Shown here one piece after another: positions 1 through 8,572 of a stretch of DNA of 64,000 nucleotides. The notes beneath the pieces were generated by a model, which had not been told where the DNA came from, ran no database searches, and was given only the letters and a program-made list of their open reading frames with translations. Source of the stretch: Actinomycetota bacterium. Its GTDB lineage: Bacteria > Actinomycetota > Actinomycetes > Actinomycetales > Dermatophilaceae. How positions within the stretch are numbered: position 1 is the stretch's first letter; each line of letters starts with the position of its first letter. A program made the position numbers and the translations under genes. The stretch is taken from assembly GCA_020161845.1 (NCBI GenBank), contig JAIUNK010000015.1:32367-96366 (forward strand). Direction: 5' to 3'.

Positions 1-1
1 C

Positions 2-841
2 ATCCGCAAGAACGTCTTGAAGTACGACGACGTGATGAACACCCAGCGCAAGGTCATCTACGGCGAGCGCCGCCGCGTCCTGCACGGCGAGGACATGCAC
101 GACCAGATGCGGCACTTCATCACCGACACCATCGACAGCTATGTGGGCGCCGCCACCGCCGACGGCTTCAGCGAGGACTGGGACCTCGAGACGCTGTGGA
201 CCGCGCTCGGCCAGCTCTATCCGATCTCGATCACCCTCGACGAGCTCGACGCGGCGGCGGGGGGCCGGCAAGCGGTCACCCGGGAGATGCTGCGCGAGGA
301 ATTGGCCTCCGATGCCCTGCACGCCTTCGACGAGCGGACCGCCGCGCTGGGCGAGGACGTGATGCGGCAGGTGGAGCGCCGGGTCGTGCTGGCGGTGCTC
401 GATCGGAAGTGGCGCGAGCACCTCTATGAGATGGACTACCTGCAGGAGGGCATCGGGTTGCGGGCGATGGCGCAGAAGGACCCCGTGGTCGAGTACTCCC
501 GCGAGGGCTACCAGATGTTCACCGGCATGCTGGACGGCATCAAGGAGGAGTCGGTCGGCTTCCTGTTCAACGTCGAGGTCGAGGTGGCGCCGCCGGTGAC
601 GGTGTCGGTGGACGCCGCGGGGGCGGCCGGTACGCCGGGTGCTGCGGGAGCCCAGCCCGAGGTGCACGCCAAGGGCCTGGAGGAGCACAAGGCTGCCCGG
701 TTGCACTACAGCGCGCCCGCCGACGACGGCTCGGTGCAGGAGCGCGACGAGGACGCCGACGGCACGGCCGTCTCGGCCGCTCCGACCGGGGGCAGTCGGG
801 CGGAGCGTCGCGCCGCCAAGAAGAAGAACAAGCGCGGCTGA
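2..841 (+). CDS. secA: Preprotein translocase subunit SecA, C-terminal part (5' truncated by window edge)
   Basis: SecA is the cytosolic ATPase motor that drives preproteins through SecYEG. The reading frame is open from base 2 and begins [13 protein letters not shown], the conserved helical-scaffold segment of Sec[22 protein letters not shown] further on is also typical. Only the C-terminal third is present (about 279 codons); the nucleotide-binding domains lie outside the window. The tail is an Ala/Gly/Pro-rich linker ending in a basic [14 protein letters not shown] stretch. The Cys/His zinc-binding tail of proteobacterial SecA is absent, as expected for actinobacterial SecA1. It converges on the DUF6459 gene, with only about 55 bp between the two stop codons. 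The TTG at base 17 is an internal leucine codon, not a start. Confidence 0.96.
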   Translation: MRKNVLKYDDVMNTQRKVIYGERRRVLHGEDMHDQMRHFITDTIDSYVGAATADGFSEDWDLETLWTALGQLYPISITLDELDAAAGGRQAVTREMLREELASDALHAFDERTAALGEDVMRQVERRVVLAVLDRKWREHLYEMDYLQEGIGLRAMAQKDPVVEYSREGYQMFTGMLDGIKEESVGFLFNVEVEVAPPVTVSVDAAGAAGTPGAAGAQPEVHAKGLEEHKAARLHYSAPADDGSVQERDEDADGTAVSAAPTGGSRAERRAAKKKNKRG

Positions 842-896
842 GCCTCGACTCATCCTGCTCACCCGGCTCGCTGTTCGGCTGTCGGCTCGGGAACAG

Positions 897-1454
897 CTAG
901 CCCATCTCGAGGGCGGTGATCAGCCACCGACCGTCCAGGCCCTCCAGCCGGAGCGCCACCGGTCGGATGCGGTGCGACATCGCGATGATCACCGTGACCT
1001 CGACGACGCCGTCCCGGATGTGGCAGACCCGCACCCGACGAAGCAGCACCGGACGGCGCACCAGCGGTCGGCCGGCGCGGTGCGCCTGGCGGCGTACCAA
1101 CGACTCGAACACGGTGGGCGCGCAGTGGCGCATCAGTTGGGTGGCCGGCCGGGCGCCCGCGGCCACTTCCACGACGGCGATGGCCAACCGGGCCGCGTGC
1201 CGGTCGGGCGGCGGCAGGTCGGCGGTGCCGGTCGGTTGGCGCTCGAAGGTCGTGTCGGGCCGCTTGCGGGTCTCGTGGCGGCCCCCGTCGGCGAACGGGA
1301 GTTGCTCCTGCACGGGCGTGTAGCGCCGATCGTCGACCGATCGCCAGGACAACGGTCCGGTCGGGCCGGTCCCGTGCGGCGCGGCTCCGACGGCGGTGGG
1401 CGTGGCCACCGTCAGGGGACCGTGGCCTCGGACGGCGAGCGGAACGGCGCTCAT
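897..1454 (-). CDS. DUF6459 / Rv3235-family protein
   Basis: A 185-residue protein of unknown biochemical role from a family regularly found beside secA in actinobacteria; the family name is recalled, not searched. The N-terminal ~75 residues are low-complexity and Gly/Pro/Arg-rich. The C-terminal ~110 residues form a compact domain with alternating strands (VRVCHIRDGVVEVTVII, then a basic RIRPVALRLEGLDGRWLITAL stretch), which fits a small alpha/beta NTF2-like fold. The ATG overlaps the stop of the upstream LysM gene as ATGA, so the two are translationally coupled in one operon. The start is fixed by that overlap. No signal peptide or membrane segment is visible. Confidence 0.75.
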   Translation of the reverse strand: MSAVPLAVRGHGPLTVATPTAVGAAPHGTGPTGPLSWRSVDDRRYTPVQEQLPFADGGRHETRKRPDTTFERQPTGTADLPPPDRHAARLAIAVVEVAAGARPATQLMRHCAPTVFESLVRRQAHRAGRPLVRRPVLLRRVRVCHIRDGVVEVTVIIAMSHRIRPVALRLEGLDGRWLITALEMG

Positions 1455-2194
1455 CGGGGGGCGCCGTCGGGGTCGGGAACGGCCAGCACCTGCCCGGGGT
1501 GGATCAGGTCCGGGTCGGGCCCGATGTGCCGGTTCTGCGCGAACCAGCGGGGCCATTCGACGGCGATCCGCGCCGCGCTCGCCCGGCCGCCCAGGTCGGC
1601 CGCGGCCAGGTCCCACAGGGTGTCGCCGGGGCGGACCCGCACCTGACGCGGCGTCGGCGGGCCCGGTGGGGCCTGCGGCGTCCCGGATGTGGCCGGTGGT
1701 CGATCGGGTCGCAGCCTGGGATCGGGCAGGTCTTCGGCGGGGCCCCGGTGCGCCGCCTCGCCGGCGACCGCCACCGGACCGGCCTGAGCGGCAGCCAGCT
1801 CGGCTGCCGCGGCCACGCCCGGGGCTGCTGCGCTCGCCGCCAGGGCCAGCGCGACGACCCGACGTACCACCGCCGGCGCCAGCCATCGGCCCAGCCCCCG
1901 CGCCGCCGCCCCCGTCCGGCCCGGCAGGGTGCCCAGCACGCCCAGGAGGTACGTCGTGGCCAGCCACGACGCGAGGCCCGCGACGCCGCAGGAGGCTCCC
2001 AGGCGCAGCCAGCCGCTCGGATCGAGCACGTCGCGATGCGGGGCCAGGGCCAGCGCGTCGGTTCCGAACCATCCGGCGGCGGCGAGCAGGGCGGCGGCCA
2101 TCAGCACCGCGCGGAGCACGCCGCGCGACGTGGCGACGGGCTCCGACGACGTGCCGAGGGGCGTGGGTGGTCCGGCGGGGATGATCGTGCGCAT
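1451..2194 (-). CDS. LysM-domain membrane protein
   Basis: A 247-residue protein with hydrophobic, Ala/Leu-rich segments near residues 28-48, 66-90 and 110-130, then a Pro-rich linker, then one LysM domain at about 187-240 (RPGDTLWDLAAADLG ... NRHIGPDPDLIHPGQVLAVP). LysM domains bind peptidoglycan GlcNAc. The layout suggests a membrane-anchored wall-binding protein, but no catalytic domain is present. It is first in a two-gene operon with the DUF6459 gene (ATGA overlap). A TAGAGT -10 element ends exactly 6 nt before the ATG, so the mRNA is probably leaderless. The function beyond wall binding is unknown. Confidence 0.8.
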   Translation of the reverse strand: MRTIIPAGPPTPLGTSSEPVATSRGVLRAVLMAAALLAAAGWFGTDALALAPHRDVLDPSGWLRLGASCGVAGLASWLATTYLLGVLGTLPGRTGAAARGLGRWLAPAVVRRVVALALAASAAAPGVAAAAELAAAQAGPVAVAGEAAHRGPAEDLPDPRLRPDRPPATSGTPQAPPGPPTPRQVRVRPGDTLWDLAAADLGGRASAARIAVEWPRWFAQNRHIGPDPDLIHPGQVLAVPDPDGAPR

Positions 2195-2200
2195 GGAGGC

Positions 2201-2206
2201 ACTCTA
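2201..2206 (-). promoter_or_regulatory. -10 element of the LysM operon (leaderless)
   Basis: TAGAGT on the minus strand, followed by 6 nt and then the ATG at 2194. The spacing places the transcription start at the start codon. No convincing -35 hexamer is seen. Confidence 0.5.
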
Positions 2207-2309
2207 GGGCTGTATGGGCGCGTTTGGTGATGTTTGATGATGTTAGCTGTGGATCGGTGCGGTCCCGTGGGATGCTGTTGTGGACGAGGAGGGATGAGGA
2301 GGGGATCGG

Positions 2310-2855
2310 GTGCGGTGGGAGCGGCTGTTCGACGACTTGGCAGCCCAGTGGGCTGCCGCGCAGGCGCAGGAGCGGGCCGGCGAGATCGCGGATCGCACCC
2401 GGCGCGAGCGGGCGACCGTGGGGTTGCTGGACCGCCTGCTCGCCCATCGCGGTGAGCTCGACGTCGTGGTGCGCGGCGGGCAACGCTATCTGGGGACGCC
2501 GGTCGACCTCGGTCAGGACTTCGTCGTGCTGGCGTCCGGCCCGGCGCGGCATCTTCTGCCGCTCAGCGCGCTGGTCCAGATCACCGGGCTGGGCCGGCAG
2601 CTGGGCGCGCCGTCCGAGGCCACCGCGGCCCGCCGCTTCGGGCTCGGCTACGCCCTACGGGGCATCGCGCGCGATCGCGCCCCGGTGCTGCTCGACGACC
2701 TCGGTGGTCGACGACTGACCGGAACCATCGAGTCCGTCGGGCTGGACCACATCGACCTGCACGAACACCATCTCGACGTCCCGCCCCGGCGCGATCAGAT
2801 CACCGCCGTCCGGACGATCCCGTTCGCCGCCCTGATGGCCGTCAGCTCGGCCTGA
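2310..2855 (+). CDS. Conserved hypothetical protein (181 aa)
   Basis: I do not recognise a named family with certainty. The protein opens with a charged helix (MRWERLFDDLAAQWAAAQAQE), followed by a beta-rich core (VVVRGGQRYLGTPVDLGQDFVVLASG) that suggests a small barrel. A second similar strand set follows (RRLTGTIESVGLDHIDLHEH). Such proteins are common near secA and SAF genes in actinobacteria (recalled). The GTG start is supported by a GAGGAGGGG ribosome-binding site ending 5 nt upstream. Its stop faces the stop of the HTH gene on the other strand 14 bp away. No signal peptide or membrane segment is seen. The function is unknown. Confidence 0.75.
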   Translation: MRWERLFDDLAAQWAAAQAQERAGEIADRTRRERATVGLLDRLLAHRGELDVVVRGGQRYLGTPVDLGQDFVVLASGPARHLLPLSALVQITGLGRQLGAPSEATAARRFGLGYALRGIARDRAPVLLDDLGGRRLTGTIESVGLDHIDLHEHHLDVPPRRDQITAVRTIPFAALMAVSSA

Positions 2856-2869
2856 GCGGCGTCAACCCC

Positions 2870-3082
2870 TCAGCGGTCCTGCTGATGGTCGATAGTGGCG
2901 CGCTGCTCGGCGTACTTGGCCGCGATGAACTCCTCCAGCACGCTGGCCTCCACCCGCCACTGGCCCCGCCCGCCGATCTGGATGGCCGGCAACTCCCCGG
3001 AGCGCACCAAGGCATATCCCGCTGCCGAGGAGATGGCCAGCATCTCGCAGACCTCGGACAGGGGGAGAAACCGGCTCGTCAT
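2870..3082 (-). CDS. Small excisionase-like helix-turn-helix protein
   Basis: A 70-residue single-domain protein with the winged-HTH pattern of the excisionase/MerR-like family: LPLSEVCEMLAISSAAGYALVRSGELPAIQIGG, then RGQWRVEASVLEEFIA. Despite the family name there is no integrase or other phage gene nearby. It is transcribed divergently from the SAF/TadZ pair across 234 bp and may control that pair or itself (inference). An AAAGGA ribosome-binding site lies about 7 nt before the ATG. The role is probably a DNA-binding transcription regulator of the BldC-like size class. Confidence 0.8.
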   Translation of the reverse strand: MTSRFLPLSEVCEMLAISSAAGYALVRSGELPAIQIGGRGQWRVEASVLEEFIAAKYAEQRATIDHQQDR

Positions 3083-3316
3083 GCGGGGTCCTTTCCACAG
3101 CCGGTGCGGACCGGGGGCGGTCCCGCACGGAGCGCGCCGGGCCGTGCTCGTTGTTTATCACATCGGCGCGGGCAGGCCCCTGGCGCAATCCACAGACCAG
3201 GTCGGAACCCGGGGCGTCCGCGGAACCGCGCTGCCATACTGACGGGGCGATCAGAGTCGTCGGGGGACGGCACGCGCCGCCGGGCGCCGATCCGCGGGGG
3301 CAGGGGGACCGATCAC

Positions 3317-3976
3317 GTGAGCGCACCCATCGACGCCGCGCGCCGGTTGCGGCGACCGTCCTGGCGGGACGGCCGACTTCTGGTGGGCGTTCTCATCCTC
3401 ATGGCGTCGGTCGCGCTGGGGGCCCGGATCGTGGCGGCCGCCGACCGCACCGTCCCCGTGTACGCCGCAGCCAGCGCCCTCGTTCCCGGGGAACGGCTCA
3501 CCCCGGACCGGTTGACCCGTGTCGACGTGGCCCTGGGGGCCGCGTCCTCGACCTATCTGGCCGCCGGGGCGGCCCTCCCGGAGGGCGCGGTGGTGGTGCG
3601 CGAGGTTCGACCCGGCGAACTGGTGCCGGTCGCGGCGCTGGCCCGGGCCGAGGATGCGGCGCGCACCCCCGTCATGGTTTCGGTCAGCGCCGACTCGGCC
3701 CGGGTGCTGGTCACCGGCTCGGTCGTCGACGTGTGGGTCAACGACAAGCAGGCGGGCAGCGGAAGCCCGGTCTACGGCACGCCGCGGCGGTTGATCCAGA
3801 GCGCGCCGGTCGGGCGGGTGCCCGGGGCCGACGAGGGTCGGCTGACGGGCCTGGGGACCGCCGGGGTGCAGGTGCAGGTTCCCAACGGGGATGTCGAGCG
3901 GTTGATCGCCGCCATGGATCAGGGGGCGAAGATCACCCTGGTGCCGGTGGCCGGATCGGCCCAGCGGGACCGCTGA
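3317..3976 (+). CDS. SAF-domain protein, CpaB/RcpC-like (Tad pilus-associated)
   Basis: A 219-residue protein with a basic N-terminus and one membrane segment at about residues 20-42 (LLVGVLILMASVALGARIVAAA), followed by a SAF domain (VYAAASALVPGERLTPDRLTRVDV ... AALPEGAVVVREVRPGELVPVAAL). The rest resembles the extracytoplasmic part of CpaB/RcpC proteins of Flp/Tad pilus systems. The GTG start follows a GGGGGACC ribosome-binding site. Earlier in-frame starts reach back into intergenic sequence and were rejected. It overlaps the TadZ-like gene by one base (TGATG), so the two form an operon. Its link to the tadABC operon 17.5 kb downstream is inferred from family association. Confidence 0.8.
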   Translation: MSAPIDAARRLRRPSWRDGRLLVGVLILMASVALGARIVAAADRTVPVYAAASALVPGERLTPDRLTRVDVALGAASSTYLAAGAALPEGAVVVREVRPGELVPVAALARAEDAARTPVMVSVSADSARVLVTGSVVDVWVNDKQAGSGSPVYGTPRRLIQSAPVGRVPGADEGRLTGLGTAGVQVQVPNGDVERLIAAMDQGAKITLVPVAGSAQRDR

Positions 3977-5493
3977 TGCGCACCACGGTCCTGGTGGCGG
4001 TGCCTGAGGCGTGGGAGACCGCCGTCGTCGACGCCATCGCGGTCAGCCCTGGGCTGGAACTGAGCCGTCGCTGCGCGGACCTGCCCGAGCTGCTGTCCAC
4101 CGCGGCGGCGGGCTTGGGGGTCAGCGCGGTGGTCGGGCGTGCCCTGGCCGGCCTGGACCGCACGGCGATCGCCGACCTGGGCCGGCTCGGCGTGCGCGTG
4201 GTCGGCGTGGTGGGCGCCGGTGACGAGGCCGCCGAGCGCGCGCTGCGAGCCATGGGGGTGGTCGCGGTGCTGCCCGCCGACGCCGCCGCGGACCGGCTGG
4301 CGGCCGTCCTGGGCGGAGCGCCCGATCCCGAGCTGCAGGCCTGGCTGGGCGGGATGGGGTCGCTGGTGGCCCCCTCGGCGCCCCCGGGAGAGCAGCGTGA
4401 CGGGGCGGACGGGCGCACCGGCGGGCCGGACCGGCCCGGGGAGGGCGCGCCGCCACCGGGACCCGCCTGGACCCCCGCCGCGGCCCGGGCGCAGGACCGG
4501 ATCGCGGCTGCCTGCGGGCAGGCGGCGCAGGCCGGTCCGGCCAGGGAGCCGGGCGGGCCCGAGCCGGGCGGGGCAGAGCCCGGCGGGCCCGGGGTGACCG
4601 AGCAGCCGCCGCGGCCACCGGGCCGGGTGGTGACCGTGTGGGGACCCGCCGGTGCCCCCGGGCGCAGCACGACAGCGCTGGCCCTGGCCAGCGAGGCGGC
4701 CCGGCTGGGCGCGGCGACGCTGCTGATCGACGCGGATCCGTACGGCGGCGTGCAGGCGCAGCTGTTGGCGCTGCTGGATGAGTCGGCTGGGCTGGCGGGC
4801 GCCGTTCGGCAGGCAGACCAGGGCACCCTCGACGTCGCGGCGCTGCGCGCGCGCTGCCTACGCGTCGCGCCGGAGTTGTCGGTGCTGACCGGCATCTCGC
4901 GGGCCGACCGCTGGCCCGAGCTGCGGCCCGACCCGCTGGAGACCGTCCTGGCGCTGAGCCGCATGATCGCCGAGCTGGTGGTCGTCGACGTCGGCTTCTG
5001 CCTGGAGGACGACGAGGAGCTCAGCTACGACACCGCCGCGCCCCGGCGCAATGCGGCGACGCTGGTGTCGCTGGCCAGCGCCGATCATCTCGTCGTGGTG
5101 GCCGCCGCCGAGCCGGTCGGGTTGCAACGGTTGGTGCGCGGTCTCCAGGAACTGGGCGCCGTGCGGACTCCGCCGAGTCGGACCGTCGTGGTCAACCAGC
5201 TGCGCGAGAGCGCGGTCGGGCCGGATCCGCGGGCCACCGTCGCCGCCGCGCTGGAGCGGTTCGCCGGCCTGACGCAGGTGCGCTTCGTGCCCGCCGATCC
5301 CGCGGCGTTCGATCTGGCCATGCTGCACGGACGCACCTTGGCGGAGTGCGCGCCGGGGTCCCCGGCCCGCATGGCCCTCGCCGACCTCGCGGCGGAGCTG
5401 CTCGGTCGGTCGGCTGCCGACGGCGCCCGACGTACCGGGCCGTCCCGCCGCGGCCGCCGGCGGCCTTCCCCCCGGCAATCCCCCCGGCACTGA
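3976..5493 (+). CDS. TadZ/CpaE-like P-loop ATPase
   Basis: A 505-residue protein. Residues 1-115 resemble an atypical receiver domain; about 130-215 are a Gly/Pro-rich linker; from about 216 a MinD/ParA-type ATPase fold begins (VVTVWGPAGAPGRSTTALAL ... LLIDADPYGG ... LVVVDVG). TadZ/CpaE proteins localise the Tad pilus machine at the membrane. The deviant Walker A reads GPAGAPGRST, with Arg where the catalytic Lys is expected, so ATP hydrolysis may be weak or absent. The signature Lys of KGGxGKT is also missing. The last 40 residues are basic and Pro-rich. Its start overlaps the SAF gene stop. It is separated from the tadABC operon in this genome. Confidence 0.8.
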   Translation: MRTTVLVAVPEAWETAVVDAIAVSPGLELSRRCADLPELLSTAAAGLGVSAVVGRALAGLDRTAIADLGRLGVRVVGVVGAGDEAAERALRAMGVVAVLPADAAADRLAAVLGGAPDPELQAWLGGMGSLVAPSAPPGEQRDGADGRTGGPDRPGEGAPPPGPAWTPAAARAQDRIAAACGQAAQAGPAREPGGPEPGGAEPGGPGVTEQPPRPPGRVVTVWGPAGAPGRSTTALALASEAARLGAATLLIDADPYGGVQAQLLALLDESAGLAGAVRQADQGTLDVAALRARCLRVAPELSVLTGISRADRWPELRPDPLETVLALSRMIAELVVVDVGFCLEDDEELSYDTAAPRRNAATLVSLASADHLVVVAAAEPVGLQRLVRGLQELGAVRTPPSRTVVVNQLRESAVGPDPRATVAAALERFAGLTQVRFVPADPAAFDLAMLHGRTLAECAPGSPARMALADLAAELLGRSAADGARRTGPSRRGRRRPSPRQSPRH

Positions 5494-5618
5494 ACGAAGC
5501 CCGCACGGACCCCCGCCGGGTCCCGCAGGGTCCCGCCAGACCCCGTCCGGCGACTCGCCCGGCGACCCGAATTGCCGTAGCGGTATGCCCGTATCCGGAC
5601 CCCAACCGGTGAGCGTGT

Positions 5619-7511
5619 GTGAGCATGGGGTTCGTGGAGGATCACCTCAGTCCCCTCGGCGCCTCCTTTCTCTATCTGGAGGAGCCCACCACGGTCATGC
5701 ACGTCGGCTCCGTGCTGGTGCTGCAACCGGGTCCGCAGGGCTTCGACAGCGATCGGTTGACCCAACTCGTGGCCAGCCGGGTGGCCGGCGCGTCCCGCTA
5801 TCGGCAGAAGGTCCGCGAGCTGCCGGGGCGGATCGCGAGCCCGTTCTGGGTGGATGCCGCCGACTTCGACCTGACCTACCACGTGCGCTTTTCCGCCCTG
5901 CCGCGGCCGGGCACCCCGGAGCAGTTGGAGGAGTTCGTCGCGCGGATCCTGTCCCGGCCGCTGGACCGGGCCCACCCGCTGTGGGAGCTGTACGTCGTCG
6001 AGGGTCTGGAGGGCGGCAGGGTCGCCATCGTCACCAAGACGCACCAGGCCGTCGTGGACGGCATCGCGGCCGTCGACATCGCCCAACTGCTGCTGGACGA
6101 CGACCCGGACGTGCGGCCCGATCCCGTGCCCGAGATCGACCCCAAGCGCGAACCGACCGACCTGGAGTTGCTCGCCGGCACGGCCATCGACATCGTCGCG
6201 CGTCCCAACCGGTGGGCCGGACTGGTCGTGGGCAGCGTCGCCGAGGTCGCCACCATGACCAAGCGGGTGCTCTGCCAGACCCGCAATGTCGCCACCGCGG
6301 TGGCGCGGACCGCGACCGATCCTGCGCCGACCAGCCCCCTCAACGTGCGGGTGGGCGTGGCGCGCCGAGTCCGCTTCATGGCGGTCCCGTTGGATTCCTT
6401 CCGGGCCGTTCGGGACGACTATCAGCGGTTGCGGGAGGCGCGGGACTGCACGGTCACCGACGTCATCCTGACCGTGCTGACCGGAGCGCTGCGCACCTGG
6501 TTGCAGAGCCGGGGCGAACCCGTGCACGGCGCCGCCCGGGTGCGGGCGCTGGTCCCGGTCAGCGTCTCGGAACGGGACGGCGACGTCGGCTTCGGGTCCT
6601 CCGTGCGGGCCTGCTTCGTCGACCTGCCCGTCGGGGAGCCGAACCCCGTGATGCGGCTGGAGCAGGTGACCTTCCAGATGCGCCAACAGGTCCGCGGCGG
6701 TCGTGCCGTCGGCGCCCGGGCGCTGTCCGACATCGCCGGCTTTGCGCCGACCACGCTGCATCATCTCGGGGCCCAGCTGGGCAATGCGGCCTCGCGCCGC
6801 TTCTTCAACCTCGTCGTCACCAACGTGCCGGGGCCGCAGCACCCGCTGTGGGTCGCCGGCAGCCGGATGATCGTGAGCTATCCCGTCATCCCGCTGGCCC
6901 TCGGGCAGGCGCTCGCGGTGGGGTTGACCTCGTACGACGGAACGGTGGGGGTCGGTCTCAACGGCGACCGCGGGGCCATGCACGACCTCGACGCGTTCAC
7001 CGAATACCTGGGGGACGCGCTCACCGAACTGTCCGAGGCGCTGACGGCCGAGGTCGGCGACCCCGGCTGGACCGAACCGAAGGAGCCCGCCGTGCGCGCC
7101 ACCCGCGTCTACCTCGCCCTGGGCGCGGCGGGGCTGTCCGCCCTGGCCGACGCCGGTCGTCTGGAGCCGGGCGCGGTGCGCGCGTCCGCGGTGACCAAGA
7201 CCGTCCGGGCCGCCTTCCCCAGCGATGACGAGGAGGAGCTGGAGTACGACGCCATGCTCATCGCCGCCGAGATGCTCGGCGAGCAGGAGCCGGGCGGTCG
7301 CATCGTGGTCGCCGCGGCGGACCTGCCGGCCGCGGAGGTCCGGGAGGTCTCCGGCGCCGGGGCGTACGACGGCTATGAGGTCGCCCTCGGCGCGGTGACG
7401 GTGGACCGGGTCGTCGCGCTGCACGTCGCGGACCCCGGCGCGGCTGCCGATGACGAGCTGTCCTGGTACGACGCCAGCGAGCTGCACCGCCTCGCCGCCG
7501 GCCAGAGCTGA
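5619..7511 (+). CDS. Wax-ester synthase/DGAT-family acyltransferase fused to a DUF6912-like domain
   Basis: Residues 1 to about 480 are a full WS/DGAT protein (long-chain acyl-CoA:alcohol or diacylglycerol O-acyltransferase, neutral lipid synthesis at the membrane). The expected HHxxxDG active site reads HQAVVDG at 142-148, so the second, catalytic His is Gln. The PLW motif (RAHPLWELYVVEGL) and the ND-like NVPGPQHPLWVAGS segment are present. From about residue 495 a second domain follows (RVYLALGAAGLSALADAGRL ... DDEEELEYDAMLIAAEML ... ELSWYDASELHRLA), which I match to stand-alone DUF6912 proteins. No stop or frameshift separates the two. The start is GTG at 5619; ATG at 5625 is an alternative. 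Activity as an acyltransferase is uncertain because of the Gln. Confidence 0.85.
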   Translation: MSMGFVEDHLSPLGASFLYLEEPTTVMHVGSVLVLQPGPQGFDSDRLTQLVASRVAGASRYRQKVRELPGRIASPFWVDAADFDLTYHVRFSALPRPGTPEQLEEFVARILSRPLDRAHPLWELYVVEGLEGGRVAIVTKTHQAVVDGIAAVDIAQLLLDDDPDVRPDPVPEIDPKREPTDLELLAGTAIDIVARPNRWAGLVVGSVAEVATMTKRVLCQTRNVATAVARTATDPAPTSPLNVRVGVARRVRFMAVPLDSFRAVRDDYQRLREARDCTVTDVILTVLTGALRTWLQSRGEPVHGAARVRALVPVSVSERDGDVGFGSSVRACFVDLPVGEPNPVMRLEQVTFQMRQQVRGGRAVGARALSDIAGFAPTTLHHLGAQLGNAASRRFFNLVVTNVPGPQHPLWVAGSRMIVSYPVIPLALGQALAVGLTSYDGTVGVGLNGDRGAMHDLDAFTEYLGDALTELSEALTAEVGDPGWTEPKEPAVRATRVYLALGAAGLSALADAGRLEPGAVRASAVTKTVRAAFPSDDEEELEYDAMLIAAEMLGEQEPGGRIVVAAADLPAAEVREVSGAGAYDGYEVALGAVTVDRVVALHVADPGAAADDELSWYDASELHRLAAGQS

Positions 7512-7550
7512 GTCGGCTCGCCGCCGGCCAGAACTTCCGGCTGAGCCGCG

Positions 7551-8051
7551 TCAGCCGGGGGGCGCCCCGAGCCACTGCGCGCCGACCCGCTGCTCGGCCT
7601 CCAGCGCGGAGCGCACGATCGGCTCGACGGCTCGCTCCACCTTGCCGCCGAGGAAGGGGATGTGCGCGACCAGGTCGCCGGAATAGGTGATGGTGGTGCC
7701 GCCGGCGGAGGGGACGACCGTCGCGGTGGCCTCGAGCCGCACCGGTTTGCCCTCGACCGCGACGACGACGGTCCCGGTCCAGCCGGCATCGGTGCGCGCG
7801 CCGGGCCACCGGGTCGACTGCACGACGATGATGTGGTGACCCACCAAGGCCCGCATCGCGTCGGGGAGCCGGTCGGTGGGCAGCCTGCGCGAGGTCCGGA
7901 CCTTGGCGCCGTCGGCCGAGTCGAGCACACTGACCCGCGCCTGCGCGTCGCCGGTGGCAGAGCACACCTGCCGCTGGAATTCCTCGTCCACCAGCATCCG
8001 CCCGATCTGGCTCGGCGGGGCGGCATAGGTCAAGGTCACGGTCAGTTTCAT
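7551..8051 (-). CDS. DUF2505 family protein (SRPBCC-like)
   Basis: A 166-residue protein starting MKLTVTLTYAAPPSQIGRML, the typical opening of DUF2505, a START/SRPBCC-like fold with a hydrophobic ligand cavity. Strand pattern and glycine placement fit (GTTITYSGDLVAHIPFLGGKVE, then a long C-terminal helix). The ligand is unknown. It is the last gene of a minus-strand operon of three, 6 bp after the stop of its neighbour. Its stop converges on the WS/DGAT gene across about 40 bp. That gap holds a near-copy of the end of the WS/DGAT coding sequence (CTCGCCGCCGGCCAGA occurs twice). Confidence 0.85.
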   Translation of the reverse strand: MKLTVTLTYAAPPSQIGRMLVDEEFQRQVCSATGDAQARVSVLDSADGAKVRTSRRLPTDRLPDAMRALVGHHIIVVQSTRWPGARTDAGWTGTVVVAVEGKPVRLEATATVVPSAGGTTITYSGDLVAHIPFLGGKVERAVEPIVRSALEAEQRVGAQWLGAPPG

Positions 8052-8057
8052 GGGCCC

Positions 8058-8408
8058 TTACGGTAGCGGCCCGGCCGGCAGGATGCGGCAGCACGCGTGC
8101 TGCAATCGGCGACGCGCCCGAGCGGCGAGGGCAAGCGCCGCATTGCGCTCCAGGTCGCGCGTGCCGGCGGCGTACTCCCGTTGGGCCCGACCCAGGTCCG
8201 CGCCGAACCGCTCCAGCGCGTCCGCGAGCGCGCGCGCCGCCGCGGCGGGCTGCGGGGCGAGGTCGGCCAGCACGGCGGCCTGAGCGCGCAGCACCGCCGC
8301 CGCGGACCGGCACGAGGACGGATCGCCGGCGAGGCGGGCGTCGTACCCACCGCCATCCCGCGGCTGATCCCCTGCCTGCGCCGACGGCGTCCCCAGCGGC
8401 GAACTCAT
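8058..8408 (-). CDS. Small helical hypothetical protein (116 aa)
   Basis: I do not recognise a family. After a disordered Gly/Ser/Asp-rich start of about 25 residues, the protein is predicted almost entirely helical and Ala/Arg-rich (CRSAAAVLRAQAAVLADLA ... ALERFGADLGRAQREYAAG). This gives a two-helix pattern loosely like WXG100/ESX-type helical hairpins, but no WXG motif is present. It sits in the middle of the operon: its ATG overlaps the stop of the 55-residue gene upstream (ATGA), and its stop is 6 bp before DUF2505. Those tight junctions are the main evidence that it is real. Confidence 0.6.
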   Translation of the reverse strand: MSSPLGTPSAQAGDQPRDGGGYDARLAGDPSSCRSAAAVLRAQAAVLADLAPQPAAAARALADALERFGADLGRAQREYAAGTRDLERNAALALAARARRRLQHACCRILPAGPLP

Positions 8409-8572
8409 CGCGCGGGCCCGGCGACCGAGCGGACCCCCGCGACGATGCGGTCGAGTGCATCGCGGACGACCCGTTGATCGGCCACGCTGCCGACGTCCAG
8501 GGACAGGTCGTCGAGGATCTCCAGGCACCGCTGTACGGCGTCGCTGGGCGGGCTCGGTCGGCTGGTCGTCAC
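8405..8572 (-). CDS. Small hypothetical protein (55 aa), first gene of the DUF2505 operon
   Basis: A short reading frame beginning with GTG (VTTSRPSPPSDAVQRCLEIL), continuing as amphipathic helices (DDLSLDVGSV, VVRDALDRIVAGVRSV) and ending in TGA that overlaps the next ATG. The overlap with the downstream gene and a codon pattern in keeping with its neighbours suggest it is translated. No ribosome-binding site is obvious. No function can be assigned. The alternative is that it is only the leader of the next gene. Confidence 0.45.
   Translation of the reverse strand: MTTSRPSPPSDAVQRCLEILDDLSLDVGSVADQRVVRDALDRIVAGVRSVAGPAR

Noticed and set aside
2870-3082. Excisionase-like gene as a sign of a prophage or integrated element
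   Set aside because: No integrase, attachment site or other phage gene is near; the fold is shared by chromosomal regulators.
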